A stretch of DNA of 64,000 nt from Pseudoalteromonas luteoviolacea (GTDB taxonomy: Bacteria > Pseudomonadota > Gammaproteobacteria > Enterobacterales > Alteromonadaceae). Location: assembly GCF_018100925.1 (NCBI RefSeq), contig NZ_JAGJEH010000002.1:372001-436000 (forward strand). Reading direction: 5' to 3'. Positions 55,430 to 64,000 of this stretch are shown here, piece after piece. Positions within the stretch are counted from its first letter, which is position 1, and each line of letters starts with the position of its first letter. The notes below the pieces were generated by a model, which was given only the letters and a program-made list of their open reading frames with translations, made no database searches and was not told the origin of the DNA. The position numbers and the translations under genes are program-made.

Positions 55430-56235
55430 AGATCTCTCCCTTTCAGTAAAACATGTGCTGCACCCAAGAGTATCGCTGTTTGACACGCCGGGAGCGCATA
55501 AGAGAATAACGGTGTGTTTTGCCAGCCAGTCAGCTCTGCAATTTGATGTCCCGGGATAATGTAGTTTAACCAACTTAATATCGGATATTGAGCGCCGACA
55601 TAACCGATCACAGAAGCGATTAAAGTAAAAAACAAAATAGCGAATACAATGCTCATTCGTGCCGAGTTATTAATTAAATTCAAGAGGCTCATAAGCGCAA
55701 TAAATGGCAGACAAGTAAGCAGTAACTTGCTCCAAATAGCGATCGACTTGGCAAATGCAGAAGTAAGTAAGCTGGCATCACGATAGAGTAGCATGATGAG
55801 CGTTGCTACTGTAACCAGTGCAATCAAGGCGGCTAAAATCATCACTTGGCCAATAAAGCGACCCAGTAGTATTTCCAACCGAGTACTTCGCATTGTCAAA
55901 AATCTGAGCGTGCCCCGGTTTCTATCCCCAACGGTCTGATCTGCGGTGACGAACACGGCAAACATTGGAAAAGTGAACAGGCCAATAATCCAAAACATTG
56001 CGAGTTCAGCTTCAGGCCAAGAAACGAGCGCAGACAACCCTATGGTGCCAGCTATTTGGCCAACAATATCAGAAAACTCATAGCTGTTAATGAAAGGGAC
56101 CGCATTATAAATTGGGTAACGTAATACCATGAGCCATACGAGAGAGAATGCGGCGATAGCCAACCAGCCTCGTTTTGTGGCAAATAGGCGGGTAAGTTCA
56201 AATTGGCCAAATAGCCAAGTGCGTTGTAGATTCAT
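55426..56235 (-). CDS. ABC-2 type permease
   Basis: A 269-residue membrane protein with about six transmembrane segments and no periplasmic substrate domain. The long first cytoplasmic region (DQTVGDRNRGTLRFLTMRSTRLEILLGRFIGQ) is typical of ABC-2 permeases such as NosY. Start ATG at 56235. With the ATPase gene, it makes a complete exporter. Substrate unknown; the nearby RiPP precursor raises a possible link, inferred only from position. Confidence 0.88.
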   Translation of the reverse strand: MNLQRTWLFGQFELTRLFATKRGWLAIAAFSLVWLMVLRYPIYNAVPFINSYEFSDIVGQIAGTIGLSALVSWPEAELAMFWIIGLFTFPMFAVFVTADQTVGDRNRGTLRFLTMRSTRLEILLGRFIGQVMILAALIALVTVATLIMLLYRDASLLTSAFAKSIAIWSKLLLTCLPFIALMSLLNLINNSARMSIVFAILFFTLIASVIGYVGAQYPILSWLNYIIPGHQIAELTGWQNTPLFSYALPACQTAILLGAAHVLLKGRDL

Positions 56236-56321
56236 ATAGTCTCCTCATTTAGATCAATACATTAGCTTGAATTTACCAGAGGAGAAAGGAAAAAGTGTTG
56301 CAGAATATAGCAACAGAAACA

Positions 56322-56348
56322 AAAAGCGCAGCAAAATGCTGCGCTTTT
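56322..56348 (-). terminator. Rho-independent terminator of the M2 peptidase gene
   Basis: AAAAGCGCAGCA and TGCTGCGCTTTT form a 12-bp stem with a 3-base loop; it is on the minus strand side 20 bases past the stop. Confidence 0.9.
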
Positions 56349-56368
56349 GTCATGACAGTAAAAAGTTG

Positions 56369-58180
56369 TTACCAACCACACTGACGATTTTTGTTTTGCT
56401 CATCTAGATATGCTTGAAGTGGCGCGAAGTAATCTAAGATGGCTGTTGCATCCATTTGCTTGTTACCAGTAACGGTTTCAAGTGCTTCTTGCCATGGGCG
56501 GCTGCTACCCATTTCCAACATAGTATTTAAACGCTCACCAGCTTCTTTCGAGTTGTATACTGAGCAACGGTGAATCGCTTCTTTGCTGCCAGCGATTTCA
56601 CACAGCGACTTGTGGAACTCAAATTGCAGGATGTGTGCTAGGAAGTAACGCGTATATGGTACATTACCAGGAACGTGATATTTAGCACCTGGGTCAAAAT
56701 CATTTTCGGTACGCGCTACAGGCGCTTGTACACCTTGGTACTTTTCACGTAGGTCCCACCACGCTTGGTTGTACTGTTCAGGGCTAATTTCACCGGAATA
56801 AACTTTCCAACGCCACTGGTCAACGAGCAAACCAAATGGGATAAATGCAATTTTATCCATTGCCATTTTCATAAGTAGACCAATGTCTTTAGACTCATCA
56901 GGTACTTGCTCTAGTAAACCAATTTCTTTCAAATAACCAGGCGTTACTGAAAGTGCAATCGTGTCGCCGATAGCTTCGTGGAAGCCGTCATTCGCACTCT
57001 CTTGGTAGTACAGTGGCAGTTTGTTGTAAGCGCGTTGATAGAAGTTGTGGCCTAACTCGTGGTGAATGACTGAGAACTCTTCACCTGTTTGCTGGATACA
57101 CATTTTGATTCGTAAATCGTCTTTGTTGTCCAAGTTCCATGCTGAAGCATGACACTGCACATCGCGATCTTTTGGCTTTAAGAACAATGAACGAGTCCAG
57201 AATGTCTCTGGTAATGGTTCAAAACCCATTGATGTAAAGAACTTTTCTGCGCCTTTAGTCATCTTAAGCGCATCGTAATCATGTTGCTTTAACAGCTCTG
57301 TTAGGTCGTAGCCAGGATCTGCATTTTGAGGTGCAACTAGGTCGTATACGTTACCCCAAGTTTGTGCCCACATGTTGCCAAGCAAGTGAGCTGGAATAGG
57401 CTGGTCTTGAGGAACTTTATCTTCACCGTATTTTTCGCCCAATTTAGCGCGAACGTGGCAGTGTAGAGAGTTGTATAGTGGCTTAACTTGGCCCCAAATA
57501 CGATCTAACTCTTTGGCAAAGTCATCCGCTGGCATGTCGTATTTGCTTCGCCACATTGCGCCTGTGTCTGCATAGCCAAGTTCATTAGCGCCTTCATTGG
57601 CCAATGACACAAGGTCGCTATACAGCGGTCTCATTGGTTTTGAAACTTCGCGCCAACCTTGCCAGATATCGAGGAGCTCTTCGTAGTTGCGGCTGGTTGC
57701 CATTTTAGCAGTCATGTCGCCAAGGCTCATACATTTACCGTCTTTGCAGTACTTGCCTTTACCATATAAACCATCAAGCTCAGCAGAGAGTTGTGCTAAT
57801 TCAGCCGTTTTTTGCGGATCTTTTGGTGCTGGAAGCGTTAAGTTCAGTTTTAACTTATCAAGCTTACGGCGGTTATCATAATTTAGTTCAAGGTCGTCAA
57901 ATTTAGCCGCTTCGTTGGCAAGCGCTACAAGTGCAGCAGTATACTCTCGGCTTACTTCAGCCGACAGTGCCGCGGTGTCTTCAGTAATAAAGTTGGCATA
58001 AATCCATGCAGCACGACTGCTTCTTACAGATAGGTCCTGTAATTGCTTTTCTGCTTCAGCAAGAAATACTTCTGCGTCTTTCTCTGTTAGTTTTTCACTT
58101 GTTGTTGAGTTACAGCCACTCAGTGAGAGTGCCCCAGCGACAAAAATAGCGCTTAGGCTGAGTTTAAATTTTGCTGACAT
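56369..58180 (-). CDS. M2-family peptidyl-dipeptidase (ACE-like), lipoprotein
   Basis: A 603-residue zinc metallopeptidase. The HExxH zinc motif is H374-E375-L-G-H378 (VIHHELGHNFYQ), and the third ligand is E402 in FHEAIGDTIAL, 24 residues on, as in angiotensin-converting enzyme. It removes dipeptides from the C-terminus of peptides. A lipobox LSGC near residue 23 anchors it in the envelope, probably for peptide feeding. It is followed by a strong terminator and divergent from fadE. Confidence 0.95.
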   Translation of the reverse strand: MSAKFKLSLSAIFVAGALSLSGCNSTTSEKLTEKDAEVFLAEAEKQLQDLSVRSSRAAWIYANFITEDTAALSAEVSREYTAALVALANEAAKFDDLELNYDNRRKLDKLKLNLTLPAPKDPQKTAELAQLSAELDGLYGKGKYCKDGKCMSLGDMTAKMATSRNYEELLDIWQGWREVSKPMRPLYSDLVSLANEGANELGYADTGAMWRSKYDMPADDFAKELDRIWGQVKPLYNSLHCHVRAKLGEKYGEDKVPQDQPIPAHLLGNMWAQTWGNVYDLVAPQNADPGYDLTELLKQHDYDALKMTKGAEKFFTSMGFEPLPETFWTRSLFLKPKDRDVQCHASAWNLDNKDDLRIKMCIQQTGEEFSVIHHELGHNFYQRAYNKLPLYYQESANDGFHEAIGDTIALSVTPGYLKEIGLLEQVPDESKDIGLLMKMAMDKIAFIPFGLLVDQWRWKVYSGEISPEQYNQAWWDLREKYQGVQAPVARTENDFDPGAKYHVPGNVPYTRYFLAHILQFEFHKSLCEIAGSKEAIHRCSVYNSKEAGERLNTMLEMGSSRPWQEALETVTGNKQMDATAILDYFAPLQAYLDEQNKNRQCGW

Positions 58181-58374
58181 ATGTTTTCACTTTTTGTTAT
58201 AGAGAGCGCTGATGATAACAGCCTCTTTACCGGTGCTCAATTAGCTCGTCTCAAAGTTCATACAAAATAGTGAATGGGCGCGTAATCAACGGGCTTATCA
58301 AAATTCGTGAATTATTGAGTTAGCCGATTTTTCATCCATACTTATCGTTAATACTCAGTTGGGGAACAACTCTT

Positions 58375-60642
58375 ATGTGGCTAATTTTATTATTGATTAT
58401 TGCAATATGGATTATATTTTCGGTCAAGGACATTCGAATTAAATGGATATCGACTCCCACATTTAATTATTTTAAACGTGCCTTGCCTGAATTATCTGAT
58501 ACAGAAAAAGAAGCGATGAAGGCAGGAGATACTTGGTGGGATGCAAGTTTATTTAGTGGCAAGCCGGATTGGAATATGTGGCTTAAATCAGGACGACCTC
58601 GATTATCTGATGAAGAAATCGCATTCGTAAATAATGAATTAAATACACTTATGGGTATGCTTGACGAGTCTGAAATTACAGCGCGAGGAGATCTGTCAGA
58701 AAACACATGGCAATTTTTAAAAGAAAAGGGCTTTTTCTCGTTGATCATTCCGAAAAGCTTTGGCGGTAAAGAGTTTAGTGCGCAAGCAAATTCTGTGATT
58801 GTATCTACTATTGCTACAAGGAGTTTATCTGCTGCTGTCACTGTGATGGTTCCTAACAGCTTGGGGCCTGCGGAACTGCTGTTACATTTTGGTACTCAAG
58901 AACAGCAGCAAAATTGGTTACCTAAACTGGCAAGTGGTGAGACGCTACCTTGCTTTGCTTTAACTTCTCTTCATGCAGGTTCTGATGCGGGTGGGATAAC
59001 GGATCACGCGACGGTATGTCACCAAGAGCTTGAAGGGAAAAGTGTACTAGGGTTAAGGGTAAGTTGGTCAAAACGTTATATTACGCTTGCGCCAGTGGCG
59101 GATGTGCTTGGATTAGCGTTTAAAGTTTATGACCCAGATAAATTACTGGGTGAGCAACTTGAATGTGGTATTACGTGTGCGTTGATCCCCACGTCTCACA
59201 CTGGCGTGAATTGCGGTGACCGCCATGACCCTATGGGCCTTGCATTTATGAATGGTACGACGTCAGGCCAAGATGTCTTTATACCTATCGACTGGGTGAT
59301 AGGTGGGCAAAGTGGTGTGGGCAAAGGCTGGCGCATGTTAGTTTCTTGCCTGAGCGCCGGACGGGGGATTTCTCTACCTGCGCTAAGCGCAGGAACTGCG
59401 CAGTTATGCGCAAAATCAACTTCCGCATATAGTCAGTTACGGTATCAGTTTAAACAACCGATAGGGCAGTTTGAAGGGGTTCAAAGCTCTGCTGCACGCA
59501 TTTATGGATTAGCCTATAGCATTGAAGCTGCAAGAGAAAACACCGCATTGGCGGTTGATCTAAAGAAAAAACCATCGGTGATCACAGCAATTGCTAAATA
59601 CCACCTAACTGAACAAGCGAGAGTGATCATTAATGATGCAATGGATATTCATGGCGGCAAAGCGATACAAAAAGGTCCGCTAAATTATCTGGCTTATCAT
59701 TATGCTGGCATGCCGATAAGCATCACAGTCGAAGGCGCTAATATTTTGACTCGCAACCTGATGATATTTGGCCAAGGGGCGAGTCGTTGCCATCCGTTTA
59801 TACTAAGGGAAATGGAAGCGGCACAAATGACAGATGTCGATCAGGGACTCAAATCATTTGATAAGTTGTTGATTTCGCATATTGTTCACTCTGGTAAAAA
59901 TGCGGTGAAAGCACTTTTAAATGGTATCACGGCCGCTCGCTTTGTTCGCAGCCCAGTGAGTGGAGAGGTGGCGCGATATTACCAAAAATTAACTTGGTAT
60001 AGCCAAGTGCTGTCTTCTTTAAGTGATATCGCCATGCTGAGATTAGGCGGCAAGCTGAAGTATCGAGAAATGCAATCTGCTCGCTTAGGTGACATGTTAA
60101 GTCATTTGTATTTGGCTTCATGTGTATTGAAAAAGTTTGAAGATGATGGTCACCAATGTGGTGATTTGCCGTTGCTGCACGCAGCAATGTCTTATCATTT
60201 ATCTGGTTATAGCACAGCGGTAAAAAGCTTTATTGATAACTTTTTGCCCAGAGGGTTGCGCACTATAGCCAAGCGTTTGTATTTCCCAATCGGTACAAGG
60301 GCGCTAGGGATCTCCGATGAGCAAGTAAAATCAGTATGTGCGAGTATCAATGAAAACCAGACAACGCGAATGCGAATAAGCGCATTTTGCCATTCCCAAA
60401 ACATGCCTGGCCTCGAGAAACTAGAACGTGCGTTAGCCCTGTCTAAAAAAACCGACAATGCTTATCATGACTTTTTAAGGTGGCAAAAAAAGCACAGCAT
60501 GACTTTGTATAATCAATCCATCGCAGATCAACTCTGCGCCGCATGCGAAGCTGGGGTTTTTTCCGAAGGTGACAAGCAAATGCTGGAAGAGTGGTTAACC
60601 GTTCGTGATGAAGCGCTGAGCGTTGATGCCACAAGCGCTTAA
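58375..60642 (+). CDS. fadE: Acyl-CoA dehydrogenase FadE
   Basis: The 755-residue protein has an N-terminal hydrophobic segment (LILLLIIAIWIIFSV) followed by an acyl-CoA dehydrogenase of the FadE type with its extra C-terminal domain. LPCFALTSLHAGSDAGGITDHA is the FAD/substrate region, and the dehydrogenase C-terminal core includes DAMDIHGGKAIQKGP and TVEGANILTRNLMIFGQGA. It catalyses the first step of fatty acid beta-oxidation. The E. coli enzyme has 814 residues, so this one is slightly shorter. ATG at 58375 follows GGGGAACAACTCTT. Confidence 0.94.
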   Translation: MWLILLLIIAIWIIFSVKDIRIKWISTPTFNYFKRALPELSDTEKEAMKAGDTWWDASLFSGKPDWNMWLKSGRPRLSDEEIAFVNNELNTLMGMLDESEITARGDLSENTWQFLKEKGFFSLIIPKSFGGKEFSAQANSVIVSTIATRSLSAAVTVMVPNSLGPAELLLHFGTQEQQQNWLPKLASGETLPCFALTSLHAGSDAGGITDHATVCHQELEGKSVLGLRVSWSKRYITLAPVADVLGLAFKVYDPDKLLGEQLECGITCALIPTSHTGVNCGDRHDPMGLAFMNGTTSGQDVFIPIDWVIGGQSGVGKGWRMLVSCLSAGRGISLPALSAGTAQLCAKSTSAYSQLRYQFKQPIGQFEGVQSSAARIYGLAYSIEAARENTALAVDLKKKPSVITAIAKYHLTEQARVIINDAMDIHGGKAIQKGPLNYLAYHYAGMPISITVEGANILTRNLMIFGQGASRCHPFILREMEAAQMTDVDQGLKSFDKLLISHIVHSGKNAVKALLNGITAARFVRSPVSGEVARYYQKLTWYSQVLSSLSDIAMLRLGGKLKYREMQSARLGDMLSHLYLASCVLKKFEDDGHQCGDLPLLHAAMSYHLSGYSTAVKSFIDNFLPRGLRTIAKRLYFPIGTRALGISDEQVKSVCASINENQTTRMRISAFCHSQNMPGLEKLERALALSKKTDNAYHDFLRWQKKHSMTLYNQSIADQLCAACEAGVFSEGDKQMLEEWLTVRDEALSVDATSA

Positions 60643-60653
60643 TCAAGTTAATA

Positions 60654-61091
60654 TTATCTAGCGTAAGGGTCTGGGTTTATTTTATCTACGTACCAGTCGC
60701 CCTTACGTTTTATCATTTGCACGCTGCGCATATCGTCAATTTGATTGCCATGCAGTTTGCCAGTGAATATGAGGTTTACTTTCGCATTTGTACCATATTG
60801 CTCACGAAGACTTTTGTTGGTCATGTCTAGTTCGATTGTGACATGGTCAAATTGCATATTGACTAAGTTTCTAGTGAATTGAGAAGGGGTACCATAAGAG
60901 CGCATGATACGTGCGAGTCTAGGTGTAGCTAATTTAAGCGCTGCATTCATGTCTTTGCGATTATAAAGGGCATCGAAGTACATGGTTGCAGTATATCCAG
61001 GTGTATCTTTGTCACCTCGGCCAGCATCTTCATTGCCACAACCGGTTAAAAAAAGAGTCATACACGCGAGGATTAAAGCGAATAATTTCAT
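60654..61091 (-). CDS. Small lipoprotein, DUF4878-like
   Basis: A 145-residue lipoprotein with lipobox LTGCGNED. The helix-rich start (TPGYTATMYFDALYNRKDMNAALKLATP) and the final strand (RKGDWYVDKINPDPYAR) resemble NTF2-like DUF4878 lipoproteins. No catalytic residues are known. It is convergent with fadE, with 11 bases between the stops. Confidence 0.78.
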   Translation of the reverse strand: MKLFALILACMTLFLTGCGNEDAGRGDKDTPGYTATMYFDALYNRKDMNAALKLATPRLARIMRSYGTPSQFTRNLVNMQFDHVTIELDMTNKSLREQYGTNAKVNLIFTGKLHGNQIDDMRSVQMIKRKGDWYVDKINPDPYAR

Positions 61092-61279
61092 AATACGAGA
61101 TAGTTGCGAGACACTAGCTCTAGTTTGTCTTCATTCACAGCGTTTGTAAAGAAAACTAGTTAAAATAACCTAATCTTTAAGTCTTAAATAGTATAAATAT
61201 ATTATCTTTATGATTGATTGTAATTAAGCTTTTATTTAGTGCTCACCTTTGAATTCACAAAGGTGAGCAGAGTAGGTTA

Positions 61280-63640
61280 TTAGTCGAGTGGACAGTTAGC
61301 GGAATATGCGCGTTTGGTTTTGTAGCATATCTTTTCATCCTTCATCAGCAATGTAGATACGAATCTACCTGCGCTTTCGAATACTTTCTCTTCTCCTTGA
61401 TAACAATGTATTTGGCCATCGCTGACGAGGCAGGTTTGATCATTGACACTCAAAATTTGGTGCACTTGGCCTGATTGCTTGATTAAGTCTTCAATTTTTG
61501 TGGCCTTGCTGCCCCAGCACTGCCAGCTTGTGTTTGCAAACTGCGCACATACAGTTTCTGTATCGACGGCATTGAGTCTCGCGACAGGTTCAAGGTTAGG
61601 TACTTCGAGAGCTGGGTTATCTTTGAAGCCATCACATTGAACTGTTCCATCATAGCCTAACAAGCAAACATAGCTGCCTCGAGTTACCACTTGCTTCAGT
61701 TGCTCTGGTGGAGTTGAAAAATGTACCTGTCCATTTTCACTCGTGCATTGTTGTAATACCCTGTCTTTTACTTTGCAGTCATAGACTTCGCCATTTAAAG
61801 TTAAATTCTCAACAAACTCGACAGCTAACTCGCTTTTTGTTTCGGTATTATTTTCATCCTGGCTGGATAGTATGAGTTTTACTCTTTCTGATTCAGGTCG
61901 GAAGATATCTCGCATTGTTGCTGTATTTATGGGGGATTGAGCATTTACAAATTCAAAACGCAGAGTATCTGAAGCCCAATTGGCAATGTAATCATTCTTA
62001 TTGTCAGCATGGAGCAATTGCCCAAAGACAGAAATACTTCTTCCAGCAATGAATACTTCATCTACACCTGAGTAGGCACGTAACAAAGAGTCGTAAGCCT
62101 GCGCAGTTATAGAAAACTCCTTTTCAGCGGCGCCGGCTTTGGTTAGCACTTTGAAAAATCGTGTCCCAGCTGATATAGGCTCGTTTTTAAGTACTGTTAT
62201 GGCTAAATTATCACCAGCCAGCTTTGCCTCAAGCTTATCGTAGGTATATGTGTCCCATGACGAGACAACGCGGACATCGTCTAAAGGCACGCTGCTTGTT
62301 AGTGTGTAGTTGGCTGTGACTTCTCTTTGTGGGTAAATTGAAAACTCTTGATATCTATCGGCAAGCTTAATATCGTTTTCAGCGGCTGATTTACTCAGAT
62401 AAACGAGCGGTATTTGCGATTCTTGCACAACGCCTGAATTATACTCAACGGTGTAAGAAACAGTATGATACTTTTTGACGTCATTCGTTGGTGGGATCTC
62501 TATGGTAAGTTGGTTATGCTCTTGAGCATACATGGCTTTATCAAAGCCATTATTAATATCCCAAGCTATAGACTTTACATCCGTGGTGTCTTCTAAATCA
62601 CTTTTTATGATCACTGTCTGGCCAACTGTTGCAATCTCATGTGAGCTGGTCAGTGTCAATGTGTTGTGAGCGGGTATTGACTTAACTTTTACCTGTGTCG
62701 TGGCTGATTGCTTTACATCTCCTTTCATTGTGACGTTTAATGACACGGTAAAGTCGGTGTCTTGCTCAACATTTGGCGCAATGAACTGATAAATCTTTTT
62801 GGTGGCAGTTGGATCTGTTGGTTGAGGGTTTGGTTCCCATAGCCACTGGTAAGAGGTTACCTCGTCAGAATTCGAAATGGTAGGCACAATACTTAACTGA
62901 CCTTTTGAGGATACGGATAAGTTTTGTGGCAGTGAAACCGTTAAAGAAGGACCATCCGCTGGAGAGACCTTAACGCGTGCAGTCTGATTGTGTACACCTT
63001 CTTTGGTTTTGATAGTGATCGTTAAATAAAACTCTAATACTTCGCTTACCGAAGGAAGTTGAAGCTTCAATGTTGAGTCTCCATGATCAGACGTTAGGCT
63101 ATTGATCACTTCCTGATGATCTGGTTCAAAGTTTTCTATACTCCAAGATACCTCTTCAATTTCTGAAGTTGTCTTAAAAGGTACATTGATACTGACTTCG
63201 CTCTCTCCTTTGAACTGATATTCGTCAAGCATTTCAATTTGGGCACCGATAGTCTCAGGGTATAGCGTCACGTTGAAATTCCTTGTGACAGTCGGGTTCA
63301 CGCCATCTGATACCTCACAAGTGATCACCACAGATTGCTTTTCGGTCACCGTAGGAAATGAAATAACGGTTTCAGCTAGAGAGTTTTGTTGGAATGTTAC
63401 GTCGGAAAGAGAACTTTTCCAGTTGACAGTTAAGGTATCTTGTTCCGGATCTCTAAATTGAGTTGTTAAGGTGATTGACTCTTTTGAAAGCGCGATGCTT
63501 TCTCCGGCTAAAGCAATTGTAGGTGCTTGATTTACATTGGTGTTAGGGCGGGATGGCTCACTATTGTTTGAACCTCCACCTCCGCCACCGCCGCATGCAC
63601 TGAGGATACCGATCAATGGAGCTATGAGTAATTTACGCAT
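61280..63640 (-). CDS. Large lipoprotein with Ig-like repeats and degenerate RCC1-like repeats
   Basis: A 786-residue lipoprotein: lipobox ILSAC followed by seven glycines and a Ser/Asn/Pro linker. Residues about 40-500 contain repeated beta-sandwich (Ig/PKD-like) domains with D-x-x motifs and LSVSSKG-type strands. Near the C-terminus, VCLLGYDGTVQCDG, VCAQFANTSWQCWG and TCLVSDGQIHCYQ fit the C-x(2)-x-DG-x-V-x-C-W-G pattern of bacterial RCC1-like repeats, each with two cysteines. It probably sits on the outer surface and may bind other proteins; function is unknown. Confidence 0.82.
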   Translation of the reverse strand: MRKLLIAPLIGILSACGGGGGGGSNNSEPSRPNTNVNQAPTIALAGESIALSKESITLTTQFRDPEQDTLTVNWKSSLSDVTFQQNSLAETVISFPTVTEKQSVVITCEVSDGVNPTVTRNFNVTLYPETIGAQIEMLDEYQFKGESEVSINVPFKTTSEIEEVSWSIENFEPDHQEVINSLTSDHGDSTLKLQLPSVSEVLEFYLTITIKTKEGVHNQTARVKVSPADGPSLTVSLPQNLSVSSKGQLSIVPTISNSDEVTSYQWLWEPNPQPTDPTATKKIYQFIAPNVEQDTDFTVSLNVTMKGDVKQSATTQVKVKSIPAHNTLTLTSSHEIATVGQTVIIKSDLEDTTDVKSIAWDINNGFDKAMYAQEHNQLTIEIPPTNDVKKYHTVSYTVEYNSGVVQESQIPLVYLSKSAAENDIKLADRYQEFSIYPQREVTANYTLTSSVPLDDVRVVSSWDTYTYDKLEAKLAGDNLAITVLKNEPISAGTRFFKVLTKAGAAEKEFSITAQAYDSLLRAYSGVDEVFIAGRSISVFGQLLHADNKNDYIANWASDTLRFEFVNAQSPINTATMRDIFRPESERVKLILSSQDENNTETKSELAVEFVENLTLNGEVYDCKVKDRVLQQCTSENGQVHFSTPPEQLKQVVTRGSYVCLLGYDGTVQCDGFKDNPALEVPNLEPVARLNAVDTETVCAQFANTSWQCWGSKATKIEDLIKQSGQVHQILSVNDQTCLVSDGQIHCYQGEEKVFESAGRFVSTLLMKDEKICYKTKRAYSANCPLD

Positions 63641-63778
63641 TTTTAATCCTTAATATATGCTGTTTTTATTTTAGGTAATACTATCTAAATATTAACCATG
63701 TGCAAGATAGAATTCGCGAATTGAATGAAAACTGAATAGTCGGGTTGAGAAGTGTTTAGAGATTGTAATTAAGTGTAA

Positions 63779-63801
63779 GAGCCGACCTTTCGGCCGGGCT
63801 C
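63779..63801 (-). terminator. Hairpin after the RND permease gene
   Basis: GAGCCCGGCC, loop GAAA, GGTCGGCTC on the minus strand, one bulge; TTACACTT follows. It lies 19 bases past the stop. Confidence 0.6.
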
Positions 63802-63820
63802 GTTCAGGAAGGGAAGGGGG

Positions 63821-64000
63821 TTAATTTACATTAGATTGTACTTGTGGTTGCTCTGTTTTAGCCTTACCCAAAACTCTGCGCACAAGTCGTTTAATGTCCT
63901 CTAGCATCACGTATTGGCAAGGAATTAACAATAAGGTAATGACAGTGGCAAACAACACACCAAATGCCAGTGATACCGCCATTGGAATAACAATTTGCGC
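63821..64000 (-). CDS. RND efflux pump permease, C-terminal end (partial)
   Basis: The last 59 residues of a gene cut by the window edge. [21 protein letters not shown] is the final transmembrane helix of RND inner-membrane permeases (AcrB/heavy-metal type), followed by [11 protein letters not shown] and a polar tail. Stop codon at 63821-63823. The substrate cannot be judged from this fragment. Confidence 0.85.
   Translation of the reverse strand, partial: AQIVIPMAVSLAFGVLFATVITLLLIPCQYVMLEDIKRLVRRVLGKAKTEQPQVQSNVN

Overview
The window looks like a chromosomal segment of a marine gammaproteobacterium of the Pseudoalteromonas type. This is inferred from moderate-to-low GC, many secreted proteins and lipoproteins, a large PAS-rich chemoreceptor, RiPP precursors with KKxxxNLS...TPxVAxG leaders, and the gene pairs katG/oxyR and DoxX/glutathionyl-hydroquinone reductase. 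No rRNA, tRNA, CRISPR array, prophage or insertion sequence was recognised. A few hundred bases at the left edge hold no gene, and the right edge cuts an RND efflux pump gene.

Layout. 0.5-10.2 kb: a cytoplasmic DsbA-like protein, a small secreted protein, a methyltransferase, a MerR-methyltransferase fusion, a 1,123-residue chemoreceptor with three tandem PAS domains, and a run of GNAT, Crp-like, ICMT-like and RimL-like genes. 10.2-18.4 kb: a short RiPP precursor missed by length filters, a SpoU RNA methyltransferase, exported katG divergent from oxyR with an inverted repeat between them, a lipoprotein, DoxX plus glutathionyl-hydroquinone reductase, and two small genes.

18.5-23.6 kb is the most unusual part: thirteen consecutive same-strand genes for about 95-residue exported proteins of one family, each with a signal peptide, a GLIT...W...YYPVID core and normally two cysteines. 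The array shows duplication (homologous spacers, a 51-bp internal duplication) and decay (one copy fused onto its neighbour's stop codon and lacking ATG and the last cysteine). I do not recognise the family.

24-32 kb: a DUF819 membrane protein, a membrane-anchored XRE regulator, an arsenic operon (ArsC-ArsR fusion, ACR3 pump, CX5R phosphatase), and a TonB receptor translationally coupled to a PepSY membrane protein. 32-42 kb: YciI-like and unknown proteins, a secreted possible cysteine hydrolase, a GNAT, and a signalling module (hybrid kinase divergent from an HD-GYP regulator and a second regulator). 42-64 kb: a mosaic secreted protein with thrombospondin-3, collagen-like, discoidin and fibrinogen-like modules, a MATE exporter, a serine hydrolase, a secreted endonuclease/phosphatase-fold lipoprotein, Dld, an orphan RiPP precursor convergent with an ABC-2 exporter, an M2 peptidyl-dipeptidase, FadE, two lipoproteins (one RCC1-like), and a partial RND permease.

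The two orphan RiPP-like precursors, 43 kb apart and with related leaders, have no modification enzymes inside the window. If real they would need enzymes encoded elsewhere.
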